This document shows positions 13,086-24,490 of a stretch of 64,000 bases of DNA, piece after piece. The position numbers were made by a program, and so were the translations under genes. The stretch lies in assembly GCA_910589415.1 (NCBI GenBank), contig OU342630.1, positions 76,938,186-77,002,185 of the forward strand, written 5' to 3'. This stretch comes from Malachius bipustulatus (taxonomy: Eukaryota > Arthropoda > Insecta > Coleoptera > Melyridae). The notes under the pieces are model-generated. The model saw only the letters and a program-made list of their open reading frames with translations. It was not told the origin of the DNA and searched no databases. How positions within the stretch are numbered: position 1 is the first letter of the stretch; the number at the start of each line of letters is the position of its first letter.

Positions 13086-13542
13086 TAATTTCTTATCGTA
13101 AACTGACGACGACATGATTTTAGGGAAAGCATCTGACGATTCCCAACGAACAGAACGATACGAAGACTGTGACTGCCACAATGGTACGAAAAGGCACACT
13201 CTGTCCCTTTCTCCGAACGAGTTATCTTTTAAATTGGGTTCTTCTCTTCCCCTCGTTTCTATGGGTTACGTTGTGTATGCAGGAAAGCAAAATGTATTCA
13301 TTAATGTAACCCTGAAGGTTATTTTTTGAGGGATATTTTAATAATTTTAAGAACCTTTTGAATACATTTTTGCCGTTTCAATAAATTTCAAAAGTCTAAA
13401 GATTGTAAAACATTTAAGTCTGGCAGAATATTCAACAACGAAAAAAACAAACCACAGACTCCTAGTTTGAAACCTCGAATTAATTATTAACCCCGAGGTG
13501 GAAATTAATGATATTATTAATATTATGTATTGTTTGCCTCTA
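13086..13542. other. No gene recognised
   Basis: Frame 13114-13329 (+) starts inside the adjoining repeat region and has no motif. An ACCTCG / CGAGGT hairpin lies near 13471-13499. Nothing else. Confidence 0.35.
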
Positions 13543-14137
13543 CAGGGTGTTACAAAAAAGGAGGTCAAGCTCTTGGCCACAGATTGCTGGGCCAAAAATA
13601 ATGACACTTTCCTAATGCCATTTTTCACATAGGCGTCCCATTTTCAATATACAGGGTGTCAAACTTTAAATAAAAAAAAAGTTTTTTATCAATAACTCCG
13701 TTATTTTTTAAGATACTCACTTGAAAATTTGCATAGCCTTCTTTCTTATGCAGACACACATTTTTAGGAAAAAAATCAAAGAAAATCCAAGCGCGAGCGC
13801 ACGAAAGGGGGTTTATGGCAGACCTTGACCCTCCAACATTTTTCTGCGTACGCCTATGGCTCTGATGTATGGTTTTTTTGATTGCGCGTTTATTTGTTTT
13901 ACTATCCTCACTCCTATAACATTTTGATTTAGGCCTTCGTTTACGAGATATATCAACATGTTTGGGTGTGTGTCATTGATCAACTTACTGATATTTAAAT
14001 TTCCCAATTTTTTTTTTGCAGGGAAATGGATTGAAGCGCGGTATCTCTCTAGGGGGTGGTTTTTGGCCGTTTTGAGCGGTGTCACAACCCCAAAGAGAAA
14101 TTCTGACAACGGCATCGTGTTCAGCATCCTCGAAAAC

Positions 14138-14158
14138 GGGGGGGGGGGGGGGGGGGGG
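14138..14158 (+). repeat. Homopolymer run of 21 G
   Basis: An uninterrupted run of 21 G in the left arm of the foldback element. The mirror position in the right arm (15173-15181) has only nine C, so the run expanded or contracted after the arms formed, or is an assembly or sequencing artefact. Confidence 0.9.
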
Positions 14159-14667
14159 AAGTAATCTTGTTCCGGCTCAAAATATTTACAATTTTCTGGT
14201 TTTTTTCCGACTCACACACGCTACTATTGTTAGTGTTTACTACTATGTATAGTGTTTATTTTGAATTTATTTTATAATGGGTTTTTGAGACATAATTATG
14301 TTATTTTCGAGGTTATTTTTGTAAAACTCATAAAAATAAAAAAAATATTTTTCTCCGTAACCTTAGTTTTATTTATATTTGTTGTCTATTGTAGGTCTTA
14401 GGTAGATCTTAGGTAGATCAGTGTAGGTTTTTTCCCCTTGAAATTTCAAGAAAATTAAAGAAGAAAAGTAAAATTTTAAGAAAAAAAAATCCTAACGTGA
14501 CCAATGACCTGACTTAGTGGAGGGGAACAGAGGGTGTCAATCAACAATCTTACCGGTACCTAATAAATATTTCTTTAGGAGTGGAATGCTCGAGCAAAAA
14601 TGAATAACAAATAGGAAATCATGGGTTCTAGTCGAGGGGTAAACCGCAGAAAAAATTTTGTACACTA

Positions 14668-14762
14668 ATTCCCAAGATTCTTTCTAATTCCTCTAATTCC
14701 CTAGTAATTCCCCTAATTCCCTAGAACTCCCCTAATTTCCTACCAATTCCCCTAATTCTCGC
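14668..14762 (+). repeat. Degenerate CTAATTCCC tandem array
   Basis: About eight imperfect copies of a 9-13 base unit built on CTAATTCCC lie in the loop of the foldback element. Unit lengths vary, so this is an eroded minisatellite. Confidence 0.75.
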
Positions 14763-15784
14763 AGGCTATATTTTCTTATACTAATTCATTAACTGCTGAT
14801 CTTGAAACATTTTAGTGTATTTTTTTTTAACTGTGTTAAATTTAAAATTTAAAAAATTGGGTGTTAGAAGGGTTACAGAAACGGGCTTGAATCTACCACC
14901 TCATACACAGAATTCTGTAATATAATTTGGAATTTTCTAAGACCTACTGTACAATAGACAACAAATATAAATAAAACTAAGGATTCGGAGAAAAATAATT
15001 TTTTTATTTTTATGAGTTTTACAAAAATAACCTCGAAAATACCATAATTATGTCTCAAAAACCCATTATAAAATAAATTCAAAATAAACACTTTAACTTC
15101 TAACAATAGTAGCGTGTATGAGTCGGAAAAAACCCGAAAATTGTAAACATTTTGAGCCAGAACAAGATTACTCCCCCCCCCTTCCCGTTTTCGAGGATGC
15201 TGAACACGATGCCGTTGTCAGAATTTCTCTTTGGGGTTGCGCAACCCCTCAAAACGGCCAAAAACCACCCCCTAGAGAGATAAACCGCGCTTCAATCCAT
15301 TTCCCTGCAAAAAAAAATTGGGAAATTTAAATATCAGTAAGTTGATCAATGACACACACCCAAACATGTTGATATATCTCGTAAACGAAGGCCTAAATCA
15401 AAATGTTATAAAAGTGAGGATAGTAAAACAAATAAACGCTCAATCAAAAAAACCATACATCAGAGCCATAGGCGTACGCAGAAAAATGTCGGGGGGCCAA
15501 GGTCTGCCATAAACCCCCTTTCGTGCGCTCGCGCTTGGATTTTCTTTGATTTTTTTTCCTAAAAATGTGTGTCTGCATAAGAAAGAAGGCTATGCAAATT
15601 TTCAAGTGAGTATCTTGAAAAATAACGGAGTTATTGATAAAAAACTTTCTTTTTATTTAAAGTTTGACACCCTGTATCTTGAAAAATGGGACGCCTATGT
15701 GAAAAATGGCATAAGGAAAGTGTCATTATTTTTGGCCCAGCAATCTGTGGCCAAGAGCTTGACCTCCTTTTTTGTAACACCCTG

Positions 15785-17676
15785 TATAATGAATTATAGT
15801 AACCCGAAAGACTGCTAAACAATACTGAGGGCTGAAAGCATATTGAATTTCAGTGGCAATATTATCAATAACTTCAAAGTCAAAGGTATGAAATCCGTAA
15901 ATTAAAATTTACAGGTAGGTAGTTCCTTCCGTTTTTCAGTATTCCATTAAAATTAAAATGTTTTCCTGAGGGACCTCCTACTGCTCGGGAAAAGTGGGTA
16001 TTTTCCCTCTAAAAACCTCTAGAGACCGTTTCTTGTTTTGTTTTCATAATATGCACAATGTTCAATTTTTACTTATTGTAAAATAGTATTTTAGTTCTTA
16101 GTGAATTTCTGCAGGAGTTTCGTTGAATTCATTACCAATTCAAATCCATGCGTTCTGTAAATAGTATTAGAAATTATTGGTGATTTATTTAACATCGTCT
16201 ATTTCTTACTCGATTTGAAAATAGTTTTTTTTAACATTAGCCGAAAATTATATCTTTCTCCTGTCCCATCGAGAAAAAAAGAATCCCACTTCTGACTCAG
16301 TGTTACGGATTATCTACTACTTTATATTCTTAGTCCTAGTAACTGATTTATTTTTTAAAAACCTAACCATACACTGGAATTCTTATGTTTTCACTGCTGT
16401 TCAAAAACTGTCAACGATAATTATTATTTTTGTTGTATTTTCACTGTCTTCACTGTAGTTTTTGAGATATAGTTCATTTGGAAATATCCATAGACATTTG
16501 GAAATGCAAGTGAATCGAGAAAGCCGATTTTTTGATATTGTGTGAGGGGCGGGGGCTTTGAAAAGTTTAACATCAATAATTGTCGACCTAGATTTCCTAT
16601 GTGCATTCCCAACCATCTTGAAAAAGGTGTTCATTTTTTTGCAATAATTTAGCTCTCCGTCGAGATACGAAAATTGTTATGAAATTCGTTTTTGTTACTT
16701 TTTTTACGCTCTTCAATTTAGGTCCTATACGTTTTTCATCTACCGCTCATTGTTTTCGTAGTATGTAAAAGTCCCCGCAGAATCCTTATGGAAATTGTCT
16801 AACGGTATAATATTCGAATGAGTAGATCAGAAGTCTCCATGCAGCGGCATAACCCATGCAATCAAAAAATCCTGTTGGGGATGGTGGAGTATAACTCACT
16901 ATTTTGGGAAAATTTTTACATAAAACGTTAAGTTATGACCATTATAGACGATATCTTGAAAAAAATTTGCGGAATATACATAAAATATTGAGAAAAATGA
17001 GTTTAAAGTATCATAAAATTTACCAAAAATGACAGTTCAATTTCCATTAAATTCACTAAACTGACAGATTCGTAGAACTGAGAATGATCATGTTGTGCAG
17101 CGTTGACATATCGCACACGTATTTCTAAAGTGACACAACTCAAAAATCTACATTTTTGAGTTATCACCATGGTAAGAATTAGTAAACAGTCCTCTATCAA
17201 ACATCAAAAGTGTACCAACTTAGCATTGAATCCTGACCGCCAGAGCGCACTTATGTCACTCTTCATGTTTCGAAGCTCCTACCACACATTATCATCGAAA
17301 ATTAAAAACCATTTTTAGAAGTTATCCTACACATTTAAGAAATGAAACTGTTAAAACAAGTTCAGGGAATGTATTCTAGTTACTTATTTAAGGAGTGTTG
17401 ACAGTGCAGCGTTATATTTTGCCCAGAAAATCGTGAAATAATGGAGCGAGAAAACTGTTGATGAAATGAAAAAATCGAGTTAAAAATTCGTTTTTTTCAA
17501 AATTGTACGAAGGGTCCGCAAATTTTTTTGCTTAAATCGACTTGTTTTAAGGTAAGCTTCCTTCCTATATAGAAATTTTCCTAAAATTCGGAGTGAAGTA
17601 TTCTCCACCAGAACCATCCTGTTCTCTAGATATTCACCACAAGATGGAATTTTTTTCTATAATGACAGTCCGCATA
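15785..17676. other. AT-rich DNA, no gene recognised
   Basis: About 1.9 kb. Overlapping minus frames at 16401-16634 and the 65-codon frame at 17003-17200 show no motif. No terminal repeats or splice-bounded frames were found. Confidence 0.4.
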
Positions 17677-17678
17677 TA

Positions 17679-17917
17679 CACCGTATTGCATAGAAAAGGT
17701 AACATAGGGAATACGTGTAAAGAATATTTCAAAAACACTTCGACAGTAAATTAATGACATCCTTCCAAAAATATAGTTGCCTTGGAAACTATCAAGTTTC
17801 CGATGATAGTATTCAGTTTCCTAGGAATCTATCGGCTTTTAAGCCAGAGTGAATTGGATCCTTTAAATATTGTGTTATAGTGTTTTCGCTATGTTACCTT
17901 TCCTATGCAACACGGTG
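17679..17917. mobile_element. 239 bp MITE with CACCGT ends
   Basis: The left end TA-CACCGTATTGCATAGAAAAG and the right end CTTTCCTATGCAACACGGTG-TA are inverted copies, with the match continuing into GGTAACATAG / CTATGTTACC. Terminal repeats are ~30 bp and both borders carry TA. No coding capacity. Size, ends and TA flanks fit a Tc1/mariner-type MITE, though the ends differ from the CAGGGTG group. Confidence 0.75.
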
Positions 17918-19448
17918 TATGTTTAAATTTTGACCACCCTACCTGTTTTAGAGAAATGTTAGATAAATCATTTGTTAAGATTAAAAAGCTGCTTTTGTTG
18001 CTGTACTTAGATTTTACGTTTGTTGGCCATTTTTTGAGTAATGGTCTTGACTGTTACTTTAAAATTGGATGCTTTTTTTATTTTTGACGTTTTTGTTGGT
18101 TGTAATTTTTTTCTTAAATTAAATGCAATTACGAACATTACTCTCTGAAACAATTAGGAGGGCCAGCATTTAAAAATAAATCCGTGGCTGTCATGAGAGA
18201 AAAAAGCATCATTATATTTTTCGATATCTCAACAACGAAGAGGTGAAAAATTTAAAGACTTTAAATTGTAGAAAGTAAAAAAGCAAGTATCCCATCGCAG
18301 TTTCCGTACTCGACGGAGAATCGACTTATTGCAACAAAGTCAAATTGAACACTTTTTTCAAGAGGAGGAGAAGGCACATAGCAAGTCTTGCTTGATATAC
18401 TTTTAAGTTAAGCTTTTCTAAGCCCCCCCCCCCCACCCCACATACACAATACAAAAAATCAGCTTTCTCGGTTCACTCGCATTTCCAACCCATTTTTTAT
18501 ACGAAATTACTGGACTAATAATAGATCTAATAATGATTTGGATCTTGCTACAATATGGAATCAAATTCAGCATTAACGGAGATCTAAATTCTTCTGAAAT
18601 AACTTAATTGTGAAATGAAAAATTCCAATACTCATTCGAGTAGACAGCGTTTAAACTTGTCCCCTAGACTAATTACCTGTAACAGTGGAAAATTTCCCGC
18701 AGCAAATATTGAAAATCGCGGAATTATTCAGGATTTTCTATCATGTTTATTTCTCCAAAATTATAAATTTTCTATTTTAAAAACGCGCTAATAGTTTTAC
18801 CTTTCAAACTTTAGGAATAAGATTTTATCTTGTAAAATCTATGGAGGACTGTGTATTTTTGTTATAAAAGCTTTCTAACATACAGCAAACGAGTAAAACT
18901 GATATTTATGACTTTGAAAAATTTCAACAAGACAATTTCCAAAATGGCGGCGATAATACTCAGACTAGAATCAACGTAACATTACAGTTCATAGCACAAA
19001 GTTCACGGAGAAGAACACAATTCGAATCTTATATAGATATAATTGAAATTCATAATACCTCCCTAAAATGCTTTCATTCGAATTCTCAACTATATGGGGA
19101 TATGTAAAGCGAACAGAACCAAACTACCCGTCTGAAGAGAATCGGTAGGTAAATCCATAAAGCGTGAGTTAACTATACAGTCAATACGACCCAAATACTC
19201 AAACTTGCATAACAGGGATTAATGGCTACCACTACATACCACCTGCCACCTGCTGTCGACTGTAACATATAAATCTCCTCCTAAAATTTGAGTGGGTCTG
19301 AACTATAAATTGTGTCGAAAATGCATTTTCCTACATAGATTTTCCTAGAATGTCTAGGATTAAATCTGTGCAGCGTTTCTTTGAAACAACGAATCTTCTG
19401 CACCTATACACTGAAATTTTAATTGCTATAGCTGTTTGGTAATACATA
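17918..19448. other. AT-rich DNA, no gene recognised
   Basis: About 1.5 kb. A C-rich run lies at 18422-18439. Frame 17905-18087 starts inside the MITE and is accidental. Nothing else recognised. Confidence 0.4.
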
Positions 19449-19969
19449 CAGGGTGTCAATTTGGAAACTTGTCAACCTCGAATTCTCCTTGAAGGATGTT
19501 TCTCCAAGAAATCCCGAAACATGTCAAATTTGTCTTTTAATTTATGTTCTACATTGATGTAACATTTTTTATAAAGGATGTCCCTTGGCTAAGTACTTAA
19601 TGACGACATTGTCTATTTTTTTAAATAGAGCACCCGGTATATTATTAAATTTTCAGATTGTCTGAGAAAATACAGTAAGAATGCTTTTTATAGTTGCAGT
19701 TTAAATTGAATAGGTTATGAGTTATAAACAAATGAAAATCTGAATTTTCAATTGTGAAAGCAGTTTACATCGGAAACGGCTTACTATTCCTATTCCTATT
19801 TTAACATTTTATGTACTACCCTATGATGCAGATGAAATTTTTATACAGGGTGATGAAAAATCTGACCATTTTCAGCACCCTCTATATAAATTTCAAGAAC
19901 AATGTACGATGACACTTGAAAAGTTTTATGAAGAATTCGGGGGTGACAAGTTTTTAAATTGACGCCCTG
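19449..19969. mobile_element. CAGGGTGTCAATTT-ended element with modular interior
   Basis: The ends CAGGGTGTCAATTTGGAAAC and TTTTTAAATTGACGCCCTG are inverted copies followed by CTTGTCA / TGACAAG. The interior carries the same ordered words as the palindromes at 41.8 and 51.4 kb: AGGATGTCCC, AGAGCACCCGGTATATTATT, AGTAAGAATG, TGAGTTATAAACAAATGAAAA, AAAGCAGTTTAC, CCTATGATGCAGATGAAATT and ATACAGGGTGATGAAAA. Here only the left arm is long; the right arm is truncated to ~100 bases. Older and more diverged than the other two. Confidence 0.7.
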
Positions 19970-20722
19970 TTATATGTGGTACTGCCGGACTTGGACGCAT
20001 TAATTGACGGTTTCATTTCAGTGTAGCTTTAGATTTAGGTTTTAGGTACAGATTTAAATTTAGGAACCAAATCTGCCAGAACAACGAGGACTTCATGTTG
20101 AGAGAGGCAGGTACTTGTTAGACGGCAATTTAGTAACAAATGACTGAGTTCTTATCCAACTTCAGTAAAGAGCTTCTGATTAACACAAGGAATAAGTGAT
20201 GGTTAAATCTAAGCTATCCTGAGCTGGTCAAGAGATTCTTGTTCCCAATATGCAATTCAAATAATGATCTCAGGGTAACAACAATATCAGGCCGGTATCA
20301 CGTAAATTGCTATTGGGTGCTTATTGGGCAAAATAAAGTCTGTCTATAGCACCTCATGGCAGAAATTAGTTGCAGTAATTGACATTATTAAAAAAGCAAT
20401 TTCAGAGAAGTGGCAAGCAGAAACTTACCGTTTGGATAAATATTTTCTGTTTGCCACTTTTTCGTCAGTGAAAATGTTCCTCCAAACATATAATTAAGTT
20501 TTTGCTTGCTTTTTTAGTAATGTCAGTTACGGCACATATTTCGGTCATGAGATATAGTTGATGACACTCCAAGAATATCAATGAGGCAAAGCTACCGACG
20601 TAGATACAGTCTTTTGCAGCTATAGGGAAACATTTTTTTTTTGTCAAGAACAGATTCTCCTCTTCTTCGTGAATACAGCGAAACCAAATACTAAGGGTTT
20701 ATTACTATTCGCTGACACGATG
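19970..20722. other. No gene recognised
   Basis: About 750 bases of unremarkable sequence. The 60-codon minus frame at 20465-20647 has no motif. Confidence 0.4.
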
Positions 20723-21815
20723 TAGGGTGTTTTGTTGGAAAAACAAAATAAGTCAAAATGTATAAGCAAACAGAATTCTTATCAATTAAAATAGCTTCAA
20801 GTTAAAAAGAATAATCAAGGCGAATGATTCGAATCAAACTAAAAAATTAGGTTGTTCGTTCTTTTTATCTTAAAAAACCTTATCTAACAAAAAACTTATA
20901 CCATCGAATTGATTATCTTTAAATTTATCATTGCCAAGAGATTTAAAGTGGAAAACACACTGAAATGTCAGTTCTGCTTGAACGTGAATCGTATAAAGTG
21001 TTCTAATAGTATTTTTCTGACGACTATAGAAACTTAGAAAAAATGGCTCCTTTAACGGAAAAAGAAAAAATTGATGTTTTGATTGAATTAGGAGATTGAT
21101 AAAAACTCACCCTGAAGCTTCTGATTTATTCAATCAAGAACATCGAGATCGGCCGCCTATTAGTAAAGTCTATAGTAAGTAGGATAGTTTCAAAATTTAC
21201 TGAAATTGAAAGACTTACCACGGCATGGTTGGTCTCAAATACCTGATGATAAAAAATTGAATGTACTACTTGAAGTAGAAGATAATGCACACACTTCTAC
21301 AAGGAAGATATAAAGAGAACATAAGATACAAGGAACAATAAAACAGTGCGAATAACAATATGTCCCACGAAAGAATCTGGTTTCAATAGGATGGAGCTCC
21401 TTCTCATTTTGGTGCTAATGTTAGGCTATTTCTATTATAACAACGTATTTCCTGGCAGGTTGATGGGGCGACGAGGACCGATAGAATGGCCTGCGCGCTC
21501 ACCCGACTTGACATCTCTAGATTTTTTCTCTAGGGCTATTTAAAATGAAGGGTTTACATCAATAGGCTAAACAATTTAGAAGATCTACAGCATCGAATTC
21601 GCATAAAAATTGAAAATATCACTCCGGATGTCATTCAGCGTGTAATACAAAGCGTTTACATTCGTGCCGGTTAGTGTCAGGAAGCGCGATAATTAATTGG
21701 TAATAAACTCAATTCAGTCACTATTTTAAGCTAAAACCTATTTTTCAATATTCACTTTTCAATAAACTGTCATTTTTCTTATTAAACTTATCTTTTCCTA
21801 ACAAAACACCCTGTA
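20723..21815 (+). mobile_element. IS630/Tc1/mariner-type element, internally deleted, TAGGGTGTTTTG ends
   Basis: The left end TAGGGTGTTTTGTTGGAAAA (20723) and the right end TTTTCCTAACAAAACACCCTGTA (ending 21815) are inverted copies, and the right border carries TA. The ~1.09 kb between them contains scrambled pieces of a transposase (annotated separately). This is the one CAGGGTG-ended copy in the window that still carries transposase text. It therefore links this end type to a TA-targeting transposase. Confidence 0.75.
21042..21660 (+). pseudogene. Degraded IS630/Tc1/mariner-family transposase
   Basis: Seen: an N-terminal helix-turn-helix part starts at 21042 (MAPLTEKEKIDVLIELGD, then a stop), with FNQEHRDRPPIS near 21129 and IPDDKKLNVLLEVEDNAH near 21240. 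The C-terminal catalytic part then follows: DGAPSHFGANVRLF at 21390-21431 and, in another frame, RRGPIEWPARSPDLTSLDFF near 21470-21528. Known: DGAP..H and ARSPDLxPLDFF boxes hold the second and third catalytic Asp of this family. The region holding the first Asp is missing between about 21330 and 21370. Several stops and at least two frameshifts make it non-functional. The HTH and tail spacing is short because of an internal deletion. Confidence 0.8.
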
Positions 21816-22126
21816 TCTTGTCAGATAATTGTAATAAACCCCTAGCATGTAGTATCGTTGCATTCATGAAGAAGAGAATCCATTTTTGACAAAATGATAA
21901 AAATTGTGGGTTGCTATTAAAAAAATATATTTCACAGCTCAAAAATGTGATTTTATAGAAAAATAATTTTTATGTTGATAAAATAAATGCATTTTTTACA
22001 AATAACTTTGTAATCGACTTGTTTCGGGATTTTCAAAAAAAAAAACTGGTAAATAACAAAGTTACTTCTGAATATTATGCGGAAATTAAGTTTAATATAA
22101 CACTATTACACTTAAAATGCATACAT
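21816..22126. other. AT-rich spacer
   Basis: About 310 bases between two CAGGGTG-type elements. No feature recognised. Confidence 0.35.
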
Positions 22127-22335
22127 ACAGAGTTATTCATTGATATGGTAGCCTCGATTTATAGCGAAATAAACAAAAAATTTCCGCCAAAGTGCAGTTT
22201 GTAAAAATTATTTTACGTTATATAGGATGGCCTATCGCTGTACGTCATGCAGCTTTATTATTTGAAATATAGGATACCCTGCATATTACATTTTCATAGT
22301 GCTTGAGAAAAGTCAATAAGAATGCATCACTTCAG
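22127..22335 (+). repeat. Half-copy of the 41.8 kb palindrome family
   Basis: TACAGAGTTATTCATTGATATGG at 22126-22148 corresponds to the left end of the 41.8 kb element. TAGGATGGCC near 22223, TCGCTGTACGTCATGCAG, ATAGGATACCCTGCATATTA and AAAGTCAATAAGAATGC follow in the same order as its left arm. The copy stops after the first modules; no inverted partner is present. Confidence 0.65.
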
Positions 22336-22673
22336 CATCGCTGATTGATTTCAGTTTTTTAGGAAACCAGAGTGAAATGTAGGAATTCGCAAGAATCAAA
22401 TTTGCTCAGAACCAAAACGTTTCATGCACACTTCTTGTAGGTAAGTAATTGAAGAATCTGAGATCGATCAGAGCGAGACTTATACAATTTGTGTAATAAA
22501 ACGTAAATTTCCTTGATTGGTTTTATTAATATAAGTAAGTATAATAACTTGCAGGATCTATACCCACTTCAGTAGGTATATAAAATCGAAAGAACCAATA
22601 ATTTATGTTCGAAAAGTTAATTAAACTTGAAGTTTGTGTACCTAGATCATAAAACAGACTATTAGTTTCTTAC
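22336..22673. other. No gene recognised; start of a possible intron on the minus strand
   Basis: AT-rich. If the GC-rich island above it is an exon, this stretch is the 5' end of its intron, starting GTAAGAAACTA on the minus strand. Confidence 0.3.
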
Positions 22674-23100
22674 CTTGAGTGAAGCATCTATCTGATTTTC
22701 ATAATAAAAATAAACAGCACTAGACTAAAGAGCAGACGGCGCGCGGTTGCCTTAGGCTCTAAAGCTCGCAGGATCAGCGTATCCTGCTGGCGCCCGACTC
22801 TGACTGGTAACGCGTCTCGCAGGACGGGACTCTGGAGTGGATCTGGGAACTCGATAGGATAGGATAGAACAGGTGGTCGCCCTCCACGCATTCATGTGCA
22901 CAGGATGCAAAGGACTGATTCGGTGTCGATAGTTATTAGCGTCACCGTCTCTGTGCACTGTGCAGTATGTATAGGCATTGTTTCAGCATTGTGGACATTT
23001 ATTGTGCATGGTGGCACACAATGAAAGGTTGAACAATTAATCATGATTAAGCGTGAGCGATCCTTATTAATCAAAAATCGAAAAATAACACCCATGATGT
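22674..23100 (-). other. Candidate 5' exon of a host transcript (GC-rich island plus splice donor)
   Basis: Base composition jumps: 22725-22890 is markedly GC- and CpG-rich (GACGGCGCGCGG, GGCGCCCGACTC, GTAACGCGTCTCG) in an otherwise AT-rich window. Read on the minus strand it ends CACTCAAG at 22674 and is followed by GTAAGAAACT, an excellent 5' splice donor. TCAGT initiator-like words lie within it, e.g. near 22913-22920. The two overlapping minus frames (22688-22891 and 22752-22958) close before the donor and have no known domain, so a non-coding first exon is the better reading. The start at 23100 is approximate. A decayed LTR or a chance donor is the alternative. Confidence 0.33.
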
Positions 23101-23589
23101 TATATAGGATCACTTCACCCATTTCAGTTTTACTGAATGCATTGGAAACAACAAATTTGCTGTTTCCTGCTGACTACCACTTCTGATTTGAAAGGCGAAA
23201 ATGCTTAAGTCTCTTAGCTGAAGAGAATAGAATTTAGTAAATCACGTTTATAATATTTAGCATAATTATAATTATACCCATTCGCATTAATTTGCTAATC
23301 TTTACGGGCAAATAAAATTTTATGTATCAATTTAAAATTTTTTCAATAATTTACACACCTTGCGGACCAGGGCTCAATATTCCAAAAAACTTTGCAGCTT
23401 GGCTTTTAATTTTTCTTTTTTTTTAAAGCAAGAAATTCGTGTTCCACAATCAGTTTAGTTAATTTAGTACTGCTCTGCTCTATTAAATTGCAACTTCTTT
23501 GCAATTTTTTATAATAATTTAGGACATTGCTTTGTGAAACAGGAAGTTTTCTGAAAAAAAAGTTAAAAACTACGAAGCGCAAAGGGGCA
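23101..23589. other. No gene recognised
   Basis: About 490 bases of AT-rich sequence. The 82-codon minus frame at 23406-23654 has no known domain and runs into the repeat next door. Confidence 0.35.
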
Positions 23590-23705
23590 GCAGCAGACTT
23601 TTTCGGTGAGAACTTGAACAAAGAATTGGGAATTCGAATTGTAAAAAAGTGCAAATTCGTAGAAAATGGATGAATTCAAAGAAAAAAGTGCGAATTCCGA
23701 AACCA
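23590..23705 (-). repeat. Inverted partner of 26705-26825
   Basis: Read on the minus strand: GGAATTCGCACTTTTTTCTT, ATTTGCACTTTTTTAC, AATTCGAATTC, TTGTTCAAGTTCTCACCGAA and AAAGTCTGC. The same words in the same order appear on the plus strand at 26.7 kb with a few changes. The pair flanks ~3 kb that includes the gypsy fragment. Confidence 0.5.
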
Positions 23706-23774
23706 TTTCGACAGTTTAGCGGTATAATAATGTCTTGTTCTTGTTTATAAAACTTGTTCCAGGAAAACAGTCGT

Positions 23775-23790
23775 TCTCTCTCTCTCTCTC
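23775..23790 (+). repeat. CT microsatellite
   Basis: A pure TC dinucleotide run of eight repeats. Confidence 0.85.
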
Positions 23791-23860
23791 ACTCATTGTG
23801 TCAACGCTGTTGCAAATGCCACGAATACACCAACCCCCAAAAAAATTCATTAAAAGTATA

Positions 23861-24396
23861 CAGGGTGAACCTTAAATATTCCGACAAACGTTTAGGGCAA
23901 ACGTATTCCTGTCAATTAAGATTCCGAAATAAGTTCCTGCAGAATAGCGCAAGTGACACACCAGCCATCACTCGGATAATCTGTTTCTGAATCATAAAAA
24001 GATTTTTGCTGATGGCGAACTTCCCCAAACAAACTGACCATAACTAAGTCTCGATTGTATCTTTCCAAAATTTTACATAAGTAATCTAGAGGTGTCCAGA
24101 ACCCTTTTCAAGATTGTCAGCATATCACATCAGCGCTTGGCAAGACTATTAGCAAGTTTGGTACTGTGTTTCCGAATGCTTGAGAAAGTTTGTTTATTGT
24201 TCGTGCGAAGTTACATCAAAATGACTAAAATTTATATGAGTTATAACCAAAAAGTGTTATATTTTTTTAATTTCAACACCCTACCCTGTATCTCAAAAAT
24301 GAAGCTTTTCTGAAAAAATATTTATTGAAAAAAAATGTTTGTTTTGACGCCCCTAGTACCCCTAAAAGTTTGTCGGTAAATTTATGATACGCCATG
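23861..24396. mobile_element. CAGGGTG-ended MITE, 536 bp
   Basis: The left end TA-CAGGGTGAACCTTAAATATTCC and the right end TAAATTTATGATACGCCATG-TA share the inverted core CCGACAAACGTTTAGGG / CCCCTAAAAGTTTGTCGG. Terminal repeats ~38 bp, TA at both borders. The 78- and 73-codon frames inside have no domain. Non-autonomous; ends differ from the neighbours after the first seven bases. Confidence 0.7.
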
Positions 24397-24423
24397 TATA
24401 ATAAGCCGAGACAGGAAAAATGC

Positions 24424-24490
24424 TTCATTACTGCTGCGGTCAAACAGAGCCTCGAGGCTCTAGCCCGAAGCTGGGATGAAGCATTAACCG
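24424..24490. repeat. Hairpin with a perfect 16 bp palindrome
   Basis: AATGCTTCAT / ATGAAGCATT form outer arms around the perfect palindrome AGAGCCTCGAGGCTCT (24446-24461). Could be a transposon remnant or a structured site; no further context. Confidence 0.6.

Larger units (their letters stand above)
13543..15784. mobile_element. Foldback transposon with ~850 bp inverted arms, CAGGGTGTTAC ends
   Basis: The left arm is 13543-14400 and the right arm 14938-15784; they are inverted copies with scattered differences and some indels. Outer ends read TA-CAGGGTGTTACAAAA and TTTTGTAACACCCTG-TA, so both borders carry a TA, consistent with a TA target duplication. Each arm holds a second, inner CAGGGTGTCAAAC end about 110 bases in. 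The unpaired 537-base loop contains a short tandem array. The same reading frame (ending RAIGVRRKMxxGQGLP) appears on the minus strand of the left arm (13813-14127) and the plus strand of the right arm. It has no recognised domain and is probably an accident of symmetry. No transposase is present, so the element is non-autonomous. Confidence 0.85.

Noticed and set aside
13813..14127. 104-codon minus frame repeated as plus frames at 15118-15512
   Set aside because: The duplication comes from the inverted arms of the foldback element. No start context, domain or codon bias supports a protein, though conservation between arms is noted.
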